Positions 26,276 to 35,661 of a stretch of 64,000 bases of DNA are shown here, piece after piece (position 1 is the stretch's first letter; every line of letters starts with the position of its first letter). The translations under genes and the position numbers were made by a program. The notes under the pieces are model-generated. The model made no database searches, had not been told where the DNA came from, and saw nothing but the letters and a program-made list of their open reading frames with translations. The stretch is from Bacteroides sp. CAG:1076. Its GTDB lineage: Bacteria; Bacteroidota; Bacteroidia; Bacteroidales; Bacteroidaceae. The stretch spans positions 39,824 to 103,823 of the forward strand of contig HF993285.1 in assembly GCA_000436795.1 (NCBI GenBank), read 5' to 3'.

Positions 26276-29200
26276 TTATTTCTTATGAGCTTCTACCCAT
26301 TTGCGTGCGTTGACAAATGCTTCCATCCACGGAGTGATCTGGTCGCTGTCCTTACGGTCTAATGGATAGTAAGCGTTTTCCCATGGGAAACAAGCACGTT
26401 CCAAGTGAGGCATCATAGCCAGATGACGTCCGTCTTGTGAAGCAATACCTGCTACGCTGTAATCAGAGCCGTTCGGGTTGCCTGGATATTCATCGTATGA
26501 GTATTTCAATACTACATTATAATGATCTTCCGGATAAGGCAGAGAGAACTTTCCTTCTCCGTGAGCTACCCAAATACCCAGTTTTGATCCGCTCAATGAG
26601 CCGAACATGACACTGCGGTTCATCGGAACAGTTACACCCAAGAAGGCAGATTCGAACTTGTGTGAATCGTTATGCAGCATCTTGCCTTTCTTCTTGTCTT
26701 CCGGAGTGATCAGACCGAGTTCCATCATTAACTGACAACCGTTGCAGACACCAAGTGATAAGGTATCTTCGCGAGCATAGAAGTTGTCGAGGGCGGCTTT
26801 AGCTTTCGGGTTAAACAGGAAGCTTCCTGCCCATCCTTTGGCAGAACCCAATACATCGGAGTTAGAGAAACCACCACAGTAAACTACCATGTTAATGTCT
26901 TCCAATGTTTCTCTTCCGCTTACCAAGTCGGTCATGGTGACATCCTTCACATCGAAGCCTGCCAGATAGAGCATGTAGGCCATTTCGCGTTCACCGTTTG
27001 TTCCTTTTTCACGGATGATAGCAGCTTTGATACCGCTTGGCGTACGACGATCCGGATCCAGACCGAACTGTGAAAGCTTACCGGTAAACGATTTGTCGAA
27101 TGCAAATTCCAGTGGTTGCTGTTTGTAGTTTTCGAAACGTTTCTTTGCACATCCGTTCATGCTCTGCTTGCGGTCGAGCAGGTATGAAGTAGAGTACCAT
27201 ACATCACGCAGATAGTCGATGCCAAACTGGTAAGTAGCATCGTGTTTAGTTACTAAGATATGACGTTCTTCTGTCGGAACACCGATTTTGACATAACCTA
27301 CACCCGCATCTTCCAGAATCTTCTTAACTTCCGATTTGTGTTTGTCGGCTACCTGAATGATAACACCCGGATTTTCCGCAAACAAAATCTTCACGATGTC
27401 GTCACACTTAATCTTATCGAGGTTGATTTCCATACCACCTTCAGTATTGGCAAAGCACATTTCCAAAAGGGTAGTGATCATACCTCCGGCAGAAATATCA
27501 TGTCCGGCAAGAATCAGTTTCTTGTCTACCAGTTCTTGAACAGCGAGGAAGGCGTCACGGAAGTATTCCGCATTCTGTACAGTCGGAACATCATCACCTA
27601 CTTTGTTCAGGGACTGAGCAAATGCTGAACCACCTAATCTCAATTCGTCGAAACTGAAGTCGATGTGGTAGAAAGTAGATTTTTCTTTGTTTACCATAAC
27701 AGGAGAAACCACCTTCTTGACGTCAGAAACTTCGCCTCCGGCAGAAACAATAACAGTTCCCGGGCTGATGATCTTTTCTCCGTTTGGATATTTCTGAGTC
27801 ATTGACAAAGAGTCTTTTCCGGTCGGAACGTTGATTTGCAATGCGCAGCAGAAATCAGACAAGGCTTTAACCGCTGTGTACAAACGTGCATCTTCACCTT
27901 CTTGTGAACGACAAGGCCACATCCAGTTGGCTGACAGGGAAACACTGTCGAGGCCTTCTGCCATTGGTGCCCATACAATATTAGTCAAAGCTTCTGATAC
28001 AGCGAGTACAGAACCTGCTGCCGGATCAGCCAACGCAGCCTGAGGCGCATGGCCTAATGCAGTAGCAATACCTTTTTCTCCACGGTAATCGAGAGCAACA
28101 ACACCACAGTCGCTCAACGGCAACTGAAGTTCACCTTGGCATTGCTGGCGTGCAATCTTACCTGTAACGGAGCGGTCTACCTTGTTGGTTAACCAGTCTT
28201 TACATGCAACAGCTTCCAGTTGCAGTACCTGGCGAATATATTCATTCAGTTTAGCTACGTCGTATGATACATTTTCATAATGGCGTTCTACAGTTTTGTC
28301 GACCATATATGTTTTCGGAGATGAACCGAACATCTGGTCTACAGCCAAATCGAATGGGCGTACGCCGTCAGCTTGTTCAAATGCAAAACGATGGTCACCT
28401 GTTGTCTCACCTACGACATACATCGGAGAACGTTCGCGGTCGGCAATCTTCTGTACATGCTCAATTGCTTTTTCGTCAATCAGCAATCCCATACGTTCCT
28501 GAGATTCGTTAGCGATGATTTCTTTTGCCGACAATGTTTCGTCACCGATAGGAAGTTTGTCCATGTGAATCAAACCGCCACAGTCTTCTACCAATTCAGA
28601 CAGACAGTTAACATGGCCAGCAGATCCGTGGTCATGAATAGATACAATCGGATTTTCATCTTCTTCGCACAGAGCACGTACTACGTTGTAGGCACGCTTT
28701 TGCATTTCTGCATTGGCACGCTGTACAGCATTCAATTCGATGCCCGAAGAGTAACGTCCGGTTTCTACAGATGAAACAGAACCACCACCTAAACCGATGC
28801 GGTAATTATCACCACCCATCACAACGATTTTATTTCCTGTTTCAGGAGAACCTTTCAGACAGTCGCGTTGAGTACCATAGCCTACGCCTCCTGCCAGCAT
28901 GATTACTTTATCGTAAGCATACTTTTCACCGTTTTCTTGATGTTCGAAGGTCAGGACAGAACCGCAAATCAGTGGCTGGCCAAACTTGTTACCGAAATCA
29001 GAAGCACCATTTGAGGCTTTGATCAAAATCTGTTCAGGAGTCTGGTATAACCATTTACGTACGGGGAGAATGTTTTCCCATTCGCGTCCTTCATCTGTAC
29101 GTGGATAAGAAGTCATGTAAACGGCTGTACCTGCAATCGGCCATGAGCCTTTACCACCGCCCATACGGTCGCGGATTTCTCCACCGGTACCGGTAGATGC

Positions 29201-29980
29201 ACCGTTGAACGGCTCGACAGTTGTCGGGAAGTTGTGAGTCTCGGCTTTCAGCGAGATAACCGTTTTAATATCTTTGATAATGAAATAGTCAGAAGTTGAG
29301 TGGTCTTTAGGAGCGAATTGTTCTACGACAGGACCTTCGGCGAAAGCAACATTGTCTTTGTAAGCAGAGATGATTTTGTTCGGATTCTCCTGAGTGGTTT
29401 TTTTGATCATCTGGAAAAGTGAAGATTCCATTTCTTTACCGTCGATGATAAATGTTCCGCCAAATATTTTGTGGCGGCAGTGTTCTGAGTTGATTTGTGC
29501 GAATCCGAAAACTTCGGAATCAGTCAGTTTTCTGCCCAGGTCTTTTTCTACTTTCAGCAAGTAGTCCATTTCTTCGCGCGAAAGAGCAAGACCTTCCTGT
29601 TCATTATATTCTTCAAGGTTTTCAATGTAAATAATCGGTTGCGGTTTGATATTTACATCGAATATTTTTTGATCCAATCCGTGATACATTCGTTGCAGCA
29701 TCGGGTCATGGTCTGCATTTTCGTCTTTTACCGGGAAGTATTCCTCGATACGGCGGATACCTTGCAATCCCATATTCTGAGTAATTTCTACAGCGTTTGT
29801 ACTCCATGGAGTAATCATTTCACGCCGTGGGCCGATAAACCATCCTTTAAGGTTATCTTCCGTTTCTACAGTAGCGTCGCTGTATAGCCAGCATAATTTC
29901 TTGATGTCTTCAGAGGTCAGTTCTTTACTACATTCGGTAGCAATTACACTGTTAGTGGGTGTTCTGAAAAATAGAATCAT
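26276..29980 (-). CDS. purL: Phosphoribosylformylglycinamidine synthase (large, single-chain)
   Basis: 1234 residues, the long PurL form in which synthetase and glutaminase are one chain (E. coli about 1295). It converts FGAR, glutamine and ATP to FGAM in purine synthesis. Visible parts: N-terminal PurS-like region, linker (AQINSEHCRHKIFGG near 165-180), AIRS-type ATP-binding domains (ETHNFPTTVEPFNGASTGTGG; GGDNYRIGLGGGSVSS) and a C-terminal class I glutaminase with nucleophile Cys in GVCNGCQLMMEL (about 1077) and HGEGKF. A -7/-33 pair lies upstream at 30035-30065 and a terminator follows. No purine operon partners are adjacent. Confidence 0.96.
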   Translation of the reverse strand: MILFFRTPTNSVIATECSKELTSEDIKKLCWLYSDATVETEDNLKGWFIGPRREMITPWSTNAVEITQNMGLQGIRRIEEYFPVKDENADHDPMLQRMYHGLDQKIFDVNIKPQPIIYIENLEEYNEQEGLALSREEMDYLLKVEKDLGRKLTDSEVFGFAQINSEHCRHKIFGGTFIIDGKEMESSLFQMIKKTTQENPNKIISAYKDNVAFAEGPVVEQFAPKDHSTSDYFIIKDIKTVISLKAETHNFPTTVEPFNGASTGTGGEIRDRMGGGKGSWPIAGTAVYMTSYPRTDEGREWENILPVRKWLYQTPEQILIKASNGASDFGNKFGQPLICGSVLTFEHQENGEKYAYDKVIMLAGGVGYGTQRDCLKGSPETGNKIVVMGGDNYRIGLGGGSVSSVETGRYSSGIELNAVQRANAEMQKRAYNVVRALCEEDENPIVSIHDHGSAGHVNCLSELVEDCGGLIHMDKLPIGDETLSAKEIIANESQERMGLLIDEKAIEHVQKIADRERSPMYVVGETTGDHRFAFEQADGVRPFDLAVDQMFGSSPKTYMVDKTVERHYENVSYDVAKLNEYIRQVLQLEAVACKDWLTNKVDRSVTGKIARQQCQGELQLPLSDCGVVALDYRGEKGIATALGHAPQAALADPAAGSVLAVSEALTNIVWAPMAEGLDSVSLSANWMWPCRSQEGEDARLYTAVKALSDFCCALQINVPTGKDSLSMTQKYPNGEKIISPGTVIVSAGGEVSDVKKVVSPVMVNKEKSTFYHIDFSFDELRLGGSAFAQSLNKVGDDVPTVQNAEYFRDAFLAVQELVDKKLILAGHDISAGGMITTLLEMCFANTEGGMEINLDKIKCDDIVKILFAENPGVIIQVADKHKSEVKKILEDAGVGYVKIGVPTEERHILVTKHDATYQFGIDYLRDVWYSTSYLLDRKQSMNGCAKKRFENYKQQPLEFAFDKSFTGKLSQFGLDPDRRTPSGIKAAIIREKGTNGEREMAYMLYLAGFDVKDVTMTDLVSGRETLEDINMVVYCGGFSNSDVLGSAKGWAGSFLFNPKAKAALDNFYAREDTLSLGVCNGCQLMMELGLITPEDKKKGKMLHNDSHKFESAFLGVTVPMNRSVMFGSLSGSKLGIWVAHGEGKFSLPYPEDHYNVVLKYSYDEYPGNPNGSDYSVAGIASQDGRHLAMMPHLERACFPWENAYYPLDRKDSDQITPWMEAFVNARKWVEAHKK

Positions 29981-30034
29981 AGCACTTGTTTATGTTTGTT
30001 AAAATGATAATCTTATTATCGGAATAATGCAGTG

Positions 30035-30065
30035 CAAAGTTACATAAACTCCTTTTTGTACGAAA
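30035..30065 (-). promoter_or_regulatory. Probable purL promoter
   Basis: TTTC (30062-30065), 19 bp, TAACTTTG (30035-30042) on the minus strand. The -7 box is perfect and the -33 box has one mismatch; the predicted leader is about 50 bases. No purine riboswitch-like motif was recognised in it. Confidence 0.55.
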
Positions 30066-30106
30066 GAAAAACGAAACGAAATATAGGTACTTTATAAAAA
30101 AAGTAG

Positions 30107-30114
30107 CATCTTTG
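30107..30114 (+). promoter_or_regulatory. -7 box directly before the LysE-family gene
   Basis: CATCTTTG at 30107-30114 followed by only four bases (CAGT) before the ATG at 30119. If used, transcription would begin at or within a few bases of the start codon, giving a leaderless or nearly leaderless mRNA. No good -33 box was found. Confidence 0.45.
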
Positions 30115-30118
30115 CAGT

Positions 30119-30778
30119 ATGAATTGGATAGAACAGGTTACTATACTAGATTTATTGGTGAAAGGCTTTATCGTAGGAGTGATTGTTTCAGCTCCTTTGG
30201 GACCGGTTGGCGTGCTTTGTATTCAGCGGACACTGAACAAGGGGCGCTGGTTTGGTTTTGTAACCGGTTTGGGGGCCGCGCTGAGTGATACATGCTACGC
30301 ATTGATAACAGGTTATGGCATGAGCTTCATGGATGAATTGATCCTTAAGCACCAAATATTTCTTCAAGTGGTAGGTAGTATCATGTTGCTGGCCTTCGGT
30401 ATATATACTTTTCGTAGTAATCCTGTGAAATCTCTTCGTCCTACATCAGCCAATCGCGGTACTTATCTTCATAATTTTATTACAGCTTTCTTTGTAACAT
30501 TCTCCAACCCGCTGATTATCTTTCTGTTTATTGGTCTTTTTGCCCGCTTTTCGTTTGTGATGCCGGGCAGTCCGCTGGGCTTTCAGTTGGTTGGCTATCT
30601 CGCTATTGTCATCGGAGCCTTAACATGGTGGTTCGGAATTACTTACTTTGTAAATAAGGTACGTACCCGATTTAATGTGCGGGGTATTTGGATATTAAAC
30701 CGTATTATTGGTGTTGTCGTAATGATCGCGTCGATTGTAGGTATCATACTGACTATCGCTGGAAAATCTTTATCTTGA
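30119..30778 (+). CDS. LysE family exporter
   Basis: 219 residues with six predicted membrane helices. The LysE-fold start SAPLGPVGVLCIQRTLNKGR (about 24-43) and the second glycine-rich motif GLGAALSDTCYALITGYG follow the family pattern. LysE-type proteins export amino acids or related metabolites; the substrate cannot be read from sequence. The gene is divergent from purL and heads a tight plus-strand group (DUF4924 after 3 bp, then rfbD and prfC). Confidence 0.8.
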   Translation: MNWIEQVTILDLLVKGFIVGVIVSAPLGPVGVLCIQRTLNKGRWFGFVTGLGAALSDTCYALITGYGMSFMDELILKHQIFLQVVGSIMLLAFGIYTFRSNPVKSLRPTSANRGTYLHNFITAFFVTFSNPLIIFLFIGLFARFSFVMPGSPLGFQLVGYLAIVIGALTWWFGITYFVNKVRTRFNVRGIWILNRIIGVVVMIASIVGIILTIAGKSLS

Positions 30779-30781
30779 TAT

Positions 30782-31330
30782 ATGTATATCTCTCAACAAT
30801 TAAAACAACAGAATATCGCTGAATACTTGCTGTATATGTGGCAAGTAGAAGATATGATTCGTGCCAATGGCTTCGATATAGAAAAAATAAAAAAGAATAT
30901 CGTAGAGCCGTATCCGTCGTTGTCGGATGAGCAAAAAAAGGCATTGACTCAATGGTATGCAGATTTTATCAATATGATGCATGACGAGGGCGTAATGGAA
31001 AAAGGGCATATACAGATTAATAAGAATATTATTGTCTGGTTGACCGATTTACACTTGCGCTTACTTGCTTCTCCTAAGTTTCCGTATTATAGTGCGGCCT
31101 ATTATAAGGCTTTACCTTTTATTGTAGAATTGCGTGCCAAGGGAGCTGATAAAGATGTGCCTGAACTGGAAACGTGTTTTGATGCAATGTATGGAGTTCT
31201 GATGTTGAAACTTCAGAAAAAGGAAATAACTGAAGAAACCCAGAAAGCATTGAAAGTGATAGGTGATTTGCTGGCTATGCTTGCCGGGTATTATATTAAA
31301 GATAAACAAGGGGAGTTGGATTTTGATTGA
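30782..31330 (+). CDS. DUF4924 family protein
   Basis: 182 residues, helical and without signal peptide or membrane segment, so cytoplasmic. The N-terminus YISQQLKQQNIAEYLLYMWQ and the central NIIVWLTDLHLRLLASPKFPYY are the pattern I recall for DUF4924, a Bacteroidetes family of unknown function. It starts 3 bp after the LysE gene and ends 27 bp before rfbD, so it is probably co-transcribed. A shared role with the neighbours is not evident. Confidence 0.7.
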   Translation: MYISQQLKQQNIAEYLLYMWQVEDMIRANGFDIEKIKKNIVEPYPSLSDEQKKALTQWYADFINMMHDEGVMEKGHIQINKNIIVWLTDLHLRLLASPKFPYYSAAYYKALPFIVELRAKGADKDVPELETCFDAMYGVLMLKLQKKEITEETQKALKVIGDLLAMLAGYYIKDKQGELDFD

Positions 31331-31357
31331 TCTTCTTCTCGTCAAAATAAAGGAATA

Positions 31358-32215
31358 ATGAAGAATATTTTGGTTACTGGGGCAAACGGACAGCTGGGTA
31401 ATGAGATGCGTCTGCTTGCAGAAGTCAATAAGGAATATGCCTATTTCTTTACTGATGTGGCTGAACTGGATATTTGTGATGAACAAGCTGTTGGAAATTT
31501 TGTAGTTGAACATCAGATCGATATTATTGTGAACTGTGCTGCATATACAGCAGTCGATAAGGCTGAGGATAATCAGGAACTTTGCGATAAGTTGAATCAT
31601 GTTGCTCCGGGTTATTTGGCAAAAGCCATTGAAAGTCGTGGAGGCTACTTTATACAAGTATCTACAGATTACGTTTTCGATGGTACTGCACATATTCCGT
31701 ATACAGAGGAACAGCCAACTTGTCCTGATTCGGTTTATGGAATAACCAAACTCGCTGGCGAACAGGAAGCAATGAAATATTGTTCTAAAACAATGATTGT
31801 CCGCACTGCTTGGCTGTATTCTACATTTGGAAACAATTTTGTAAAGACTATGCTGCGTTTGGGGCGCGAAAAAACTTCGTTGGGGGTAATATTTGATCAG
31901 ATAGGTACTCCTACTTATGCTCGCGATTTGGCTGTTGCCATTTTTGCGGCTATCAATAAAGGTATTGTGCCGGGAATTTATCACTTTAGCAATGAGGGTG
32001 TTTGCTCGTGGTACGATTTTACTCAGATGATTCATCATTTGGCGGGTATTGATAGCTGTAGATTGAAGCCTCTTCATACGGAAGAATATCCGGCAAAGGC
32101 AAAGCGTCCTCATTACTCCGTACTCGATAAGACGAAAATAAAAGATACATTCGGCATTGAAATCCCTTATTGGGTAGACAGCTTGAAAGAATGTGTCGAT
32201 AAATTATTAGCATGA
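31358..32215 (+). CDS. rfbD: dTDP-4-dehydrorhamnose reductase
   Basis: 285 residues of the extended short-chain dehydrogenase fold. The nucleotide-binding motif TGANGQLGNEMRLL is at about 6-19 and the catalytic YxxxK occurs as YGITK (about 127-131), with STDYVFDG preceding it. The enzyme makes dTDP-L-rhamnose, the last step of the RmlABCD pathway for surface polysaccharides. The other rml genes are not in the window; a separate rfbD of this kind near prfC is consistent with housekeeping glycan synthesis. It lies 28 bp before prfC. Confidence 0.9.
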   Translation: MKNILVTGANGQLGNEMRLLAEVNKEYAYFFTDVAELDICDEQAVGNFVVEHQIDIIVNCAAYTAVDKAEDNQELCDKLNHVAPGYLAKAIESRGGYFIQVSTDYVFDGTAHIPYTEEQPTCPDSVYGITKLAGEQEAMKYCSKTMIVRTAWLYSTFGNNFVKTMLRLGREKTSLGVIFDQIGTPTYARDLAVAIFAAINKGIVPGIYHFSNEGVCSWYDFTQMIHHLAGIDSCRLKPLHTEEYPAKAKRPHYSVLDKTKIKDTFGIEIPYWVDSLKECVDKLLA

Positions 32216-32243
32216 TAATAAAAGGTAAATAGATAAATAAAGA

Positions 32244-33812
32244 ATGAACGCTGAAATAGAAAGAAGACGTACATTTGCGATTATTGCACATCCGGATGCC
32301 GGTAAAACTTCGTTGACCGAAAAGTTACTGCTTTTCGGTGGACAGATTCAGGTGGCTGGAGCTGTTAAGTCGAATAAAATTAAGAAAACTGCGACATCCG
32401 ACTGGATGGACATCGAAAAGCAACGTGGTATATCTGTTACAACCTCTGTGATGGAGTTCGATTATCACGACTACAAAATTAATATTTTGGATACACCGGG
32501 ACACCAGGACTTTGCAGAAGATACTTACCGTACGCTTACGGCAGTAGATAGTGTCATTATTGTGGTGGATGGTGCAAAAGGTGTGGAAACGCAGACGCGT
32601 AAACTGATGGAGGTGTGCCGTATGCGTAATACTCCGGTCATCATTTTCGTTAACAAGATGGACCGTGAGGCGAAAGATCCGTTCGATTTGCTGGATGAAC
32701 TGGAAGAAGAGCTGGTTATCAATGTTCGTCCTTTGACATGGCCTATCGAGAGTGGTCCTCGTTTTAGAGGTGTATATAATATATATGAGCAAAAGTTGAA
32801 TTTGTTCCAGCCTTCTAAGCAGGTTGTTACAGAAAAGGTAGAGGTAGACATCCATACAGAGGATTTGGACAATCATATCGGAACACCGCTTGCTGAAAAG
32901 TTGCGTAGTGAGTTGGAATTGATTGATGGAGTGTATCCGGCCTTTAATGTTGATGATTATCTGAAGGGTGAGCTGGCACCGGTATTTTTCGGTTCAGCTT
33001 TGAATAACTTTGGTGTACAGGAACTGTTGGATTGTTTTGTTGAAATAGCTCCGAGTCCTCGTCCGGTGCAGGCAGAAGAGCGTATCGTTATGCCTGATGA
33101 ACCGAAGTTTACAGGATTTGTCTTTAAAATTACAGCCAATATTGACCCTAACCATCGTTCGTGTGTTGCATTCTGTAAGGTTTGTTCGGGTAAGTTTACT
33201 CGTAATACTCCTTATTTACATGTACGCCACAATAAGACAATGCGTTTTTCTTCGCCTACTCAGTTCATGGCACAGCGTAAGACTACAGTTGATGAGGCTT
33301 GGGCAGGAGATATCATCGGTTTGCCGGACAACGGAACATTCAAGATTGGCGATACATTGACCGAAGGAGAAGTGCTTCACTTTAAGGGATTGCCGAGTTT
33401 CTCTCCTGAAATGTTCAAGTATATAGAAAATGCTGATCCAATGAAGACCAAACAGTTGAATAAGGGTATTGACCAGCTGATGGACGAGGGTGTTGCACAG
33501 TTGTTTGTCAACCAGTTCAATGGCCGAAAGATTATCGGAACTGTAGGACAGTTGCAGTTTGAGGTTATTCAGTATCGTTTGGAGAATGAATACAATGCCA
33601 AGTGCCGTTGGGAACCTATCAGTTTGTATAAAGCATGCTGGATAGAGAGTGATGATCCGGCAGAGTTAGAGGCATTTAAAAAACGTAAATATCAGTATAT
33701 GGCAAAAGATCGTGATGGACGTGATGTTTTTCTTGCCGATAGTGGTTATGTTCTTCAAATGGCTCAGATGGACTTCAAGCATATTAAGTTCCATTTTACG
33801 AGTGAATTTTAA
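32244..33812 (+). CDS. prfC: Peptide chain release factor 3
   Basis: 522 residues (E. coli RF3 529), a translational GTPase that removes RF1/RF2 from the ribosome after termination. GTPase motifs: G1 [15 protein letters not shown] (about 16-30), G2 region [12 protein letters not shown]3 DTPGHQDF (about 86-93) and G4 NKMD (about 140). The long middle and C-terminal domains match RF3 rather than EF-G (FQPSKQ.. insertion, CRWEPI near the end). A terminator follows at once, so it closes the plus-strand operon. Confidence 0.95.
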   Translation: MNAEIERRRTFAIIAHPDAGKTSLTEKLLLFGGQIQVAGAVKSNKIKKTATSDWMDIEKQRGISVTTSVMEFDYHDYKINILDTPGHQDFAEDTYRTLTAVDSVIIVVDGAKGVETQTRKLMEVCRMRNTPVIIFVNKMDREAKDPFDLLDELEEELVINVRPLTWPIESGPRFRGVYNIYEQKLNLFQPSKQVVTEKVEVDIHTEDLDNHIGTPLAEKLRSELELIDGVYPAFNVDDYLKGELAPVFFGSALNNFGVQELLDCFVEIAPSPRPVQAEERIVMPDEPKFTGFVFKITANIDPNHRSCVAFCKVCSGKFTRNTPYLHVRHNKTMRFSSPTQFMAQRKTTVDEAWAGDIIGLPDNGTFKIGDTLTEGEVLHFKGLPSFSPEMFKYIENADPMKTKQLNKGIDQLMDEGVAQLFVNQFNGRKIIGTVGQLQFEVIQYRLENEYNAKCRWEPISLYKACWIESDDPAELEAFKKRKYQYMAKDRDGRDVFLADSGYVLQMAQMDFKHIKFHFTSEF

Positions 33813-33825
33813 AAAAGTATAGAAG

Positions 33826-33850
33826 TAAAATTGGCTTTTAGCCAGTTTTA
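33826..33850 (+). terminator. prfC terminator
   Basis: TAAAATTGGCT (33826-33836) pairs with AGCCAGTTTTA (33840-33850) with one G-U pair and a short loop, 13 bp after the stop. Confidence 0.65.
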
Positions 33851-34055
33851 CTATTTAAATAAGAAAATCGGGTATGTATTTCGTTGAAATATATATTCGA
33901 TTTTTTTTGTATGTAAGATATTTTGTACTTGTCTTATTGTTTGTACACTTTATATCGGAAGGGAAAATAGGGGTAAAAAGAGTTTTCTTGCAAAATATAT
34001 TCTTGATGTAAATCAAGAAAAATAAGATTGTTGCTGATTTTTAACAATTTCTTCC

Positions 34056-34086
34056 CTTGCTATTTCTTATTGAAATTCTAATTTTG
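34056..34086 (+). promoter_or_regulatory. Promoter of orphan domain gene
   Basis: CTTG (34056-34059), exactly 19 bp, TAATTTTG (34079-34086): near-perfect Bacteroides promoter, leaving a leader of about 25 bases before the ATG at 34115. Confidence 0.7.
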
Positions 34087-34114
34087 CACCGCAAAACTAA
34101 AACTTAACAAACAG

Positions 34115-34366
34115 ATGTCAGAAAACAAAACTGTAAAGTATCACATTCCGGAACAGGGAATATACTTGTATGCTCGTACCAGTGAAGGTAAAACAGAAAT
34201 GATTGTATTGAACAGTACTGACAGAGAACAAGTTCTGCCAAGTAGTCACTATCAGGCTTTAACAAAAGAAACTAAGGAAGGAAAAGTTGTTTCAACAGGT
34301 AAAAAAATCGATTTTACACAAAATCTTGTTTTGTCTGCACGTCAGTCGTTAGTGATTGAATTTTGA
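34115..34366 (+). CDS. Stand-alone cyclomaltodextrinase C-terminal-like domain protein
   Basis: 83 residues, cytoplasmic. It resembles the C-terminal beta-sandwich (Cyc-maltodext_C) that ends GH13 neopullulanase/SusA-type enzymes: GIYLYARTSEGKTEMIVLNS (about 15-34), a middle helix, then GKVVSTGKKIDF and LVLSARQSLVIEF. The protein starts and stops at the domain edges, and no catalytic barrel is encoded before it. Because it has its own promoter with exact spacing and its own terminator, it looks like an expressed small gene rather than a decayed remnant. It might bind glucans or glycogen, or form a complex with an enzyme; this is inference from family resemblance I could not check. Confidence 0.65.
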   Translation: MSENKTVKYHIPEQGIYLYARTSEGKTEMIVLNSTDREQVLPSSHYQALTKETKEGKVVSTGKKIDFTQNLVLSARQSLVIEF

Positions 34367-34388
34367 AAAAGCTAATTAGGATTATATA

Positions 34389-34438
34389 AGACAGAGAGGT
34401 GATTCATTAAAAAAGATGTTTCACCTCTCTGTCTTTTG
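34389..34438. terminator. Bidirectional terminator
   Basis: AGACAGAGAGGTGA (34389-34402) pairs with TCACCTCTCTGTCT (34421-34434), a perfect 14-bp stem followed by TTTT in the plus direction. It serves the orphan domain gene and lies just beyond the convergent gene ending at 34480. Confidence 0.8.
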
Positions 34439-34479
34439 TATTGATAAATGTCTATAGTTGGTCTTGTTTCCCCTGTAGA

Positions 34480-35646
34480 TTAATCTCCTCGATAGTAATA
34501 CAGTAAGGAGTGGCGGGCTATAAAATCTGCATTTTGCTGTACCAGTTTTTTTTCTGTGCCCTCAGGAAGTTGTGCATCGGGGATAAGCTGGTGATGTATA
34601 CAGTGTAGCAGCAAGTCTGGTGGACAGAGCATTTCTTCTGTGAGCAATCGGAATGCGTTTTTTTGAGCCTTTTCCTGATTATACAGCGGGTTTTCTTTGT
34701 CAGCTATGTATTCACAGATGTCTTTTGCCAATAGTACACCTTTTTCCGGTTCAGTCATCAGAATAAAGTTCTTATATTCTTTCATTTGTGGCAGTGTATG
34801 ATTATCATCGTCCTGCCATTTCAATATTTCCACTAAGAAGCGGCGCAACTCCCCGTAACCGTTTAAATAGGTAATTTTCTTTCCACCGGTGCCACTAATG
34901 AAGTTTTGATAGGTTTCTCGATTTTTGTTTAGAATTTCTTCAGGAACATCGGGAGCAGGAGTAAATAGTCCTTTGATATTCTTCCAGGCTTCCGGACTGG
35001 CAAGCAATGAAATCCACTCGTGCAAAAATAGAGCCAATGGACCAACTGGTACGATGAATCTGTCATTGGGACTAATCTGTTCGATATAGGGGAACATGGA
35101 AGGTTCTGTCAGGTAGGTGTGTCCAAAAAGCCATGTCAATTTATGATCAGCTTCGGTTGCTGTTCCCGGATGGTCAAAATAATGTGATATGGTTTCATTC
35201 TCAGGAGCTTCTTCGTAAGCAGCTTCCAGTATGTTATAGAAGATTTTTGCTTGTTCTTCAATGGAAGTATCTTTGGGATTTATGTATGTATGTCCTTTCC
35301 ATGAAGAAACTTTCTGCCATGTATTCCAGATAATGAAACGGATGTCTTCTTCATTTATTTCATCTGCAACGTAATTGGAAGTTGTAGAATAAAAGGGCAG
35401 TACTTTACCATACAGACGTTGGTGCTCTGTTGTAAAACTACGCCATAACCCTAGTTCTGAAATCTGGTCTTCCAGATAAGCTGCAACATACATGCTTAAC
35501 TTTTTACGAAAGGCGTCTGGAAGTGCCAGCACGCAGGCATGATACAACCTATTTGATAGATTAATGAAATAACTATCCGAAGGTTGCATTGAAGTATAGG
35601 GATGAATTTTTAACCACTCATTGGCGTAAATTAAAGATTTACTCAT
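34480..35646 (-). CDS. Hypothetical protein, probable DUF3843 family
   Basis: 388 residues, cytoplasmic and mostly helical. The opening YANEWLKIHPY and DSYFINLSNRLYHA recalls DUF3843, a Bacteroidetes family of unknown function, and CPPDLLLHCIHHQLIPDAQ near the C-terminus is a notable Cys/His cluster. No catalytic motif is recognised. The -7 box TAACTTTG at 35654-35661 lies 7 bp before the start codon and overlaps the stop codon of the upstream MFS gene, so separate transcription with a very short leader is possible. Confidence 0.6.
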   Translation of the reverse strand: MSKSLIYANEWLKIHPYTSMQPSDSYFINLSNRLYHACVLALPDAFRKKLSMYVAAYLEDQISELGLWRSFTTEHQRLYGKVLPFYSTTSNYVADEINEEDIRFIIWNTWQKVSSWKGHTYINPKDTSIEEQAKIFYNILEAAYEEAPENETISHYFDHPGTATEADHKLTWLFGHTYLTEPSMFPYIEQISPNDRFIVPVGPLALFLHEWISLLASPEAWKNIKGLFTPAPDVPEEILNKNRETYQNFISGTGGKKITYLNGYGELRRFLVEILKWQDDDNHTLPQMKEYKNFILMTEPEKGVLLAKDICEYIADKENPLYNQEKAQKNAFRLLTEEMLCPPDLLLHCIHHQLIPDAQLPEGTEKKLVQQNADFIARHSLLYYYRGD

Positions 35647-35653
35647 GTTTTTG

Positions 35654-35661
35654 CAAAGTTA
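35654..35661 (-). promoter_or_regulatory. -7 box overlapping MFS stop, 7 bp before next start
   Basis: TAACTTTG on the minus strand, followed by seven bases and the ATG at 35646. It overlaps the stop codon of the MFS gene (35659-35661). Confidence 0.4.

Larger units (their letters stand above)
33813..34114. other. Gene-free stretch between prfC and orphan domain gene
   Basis: Holds the prfC terminator and the promoter at 34056-34086. Between them lies A/T-rich sequence with two direct TTTTGTAC/TTTGTAC motifs 18 bp apart (33925 and 33943), which do not match the twin-GTAC repeat. Confidence 0.6.

Noticed and set aside
31112-32113. 333-codon open frame opposite rfbD
   Set aside because: Rossmann and YxxxK motifs on the plus strand show the real gene; the minus frame lacks a promoter and a plausible protein.
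33925-33946. Pair of TTTGTAC motifs resembling the twin-GTAC repeat
   Set aside because: Spacing is 18 bp, the motifs are direct rather than palindromic, and the A-rich/T-rich arms are missing.
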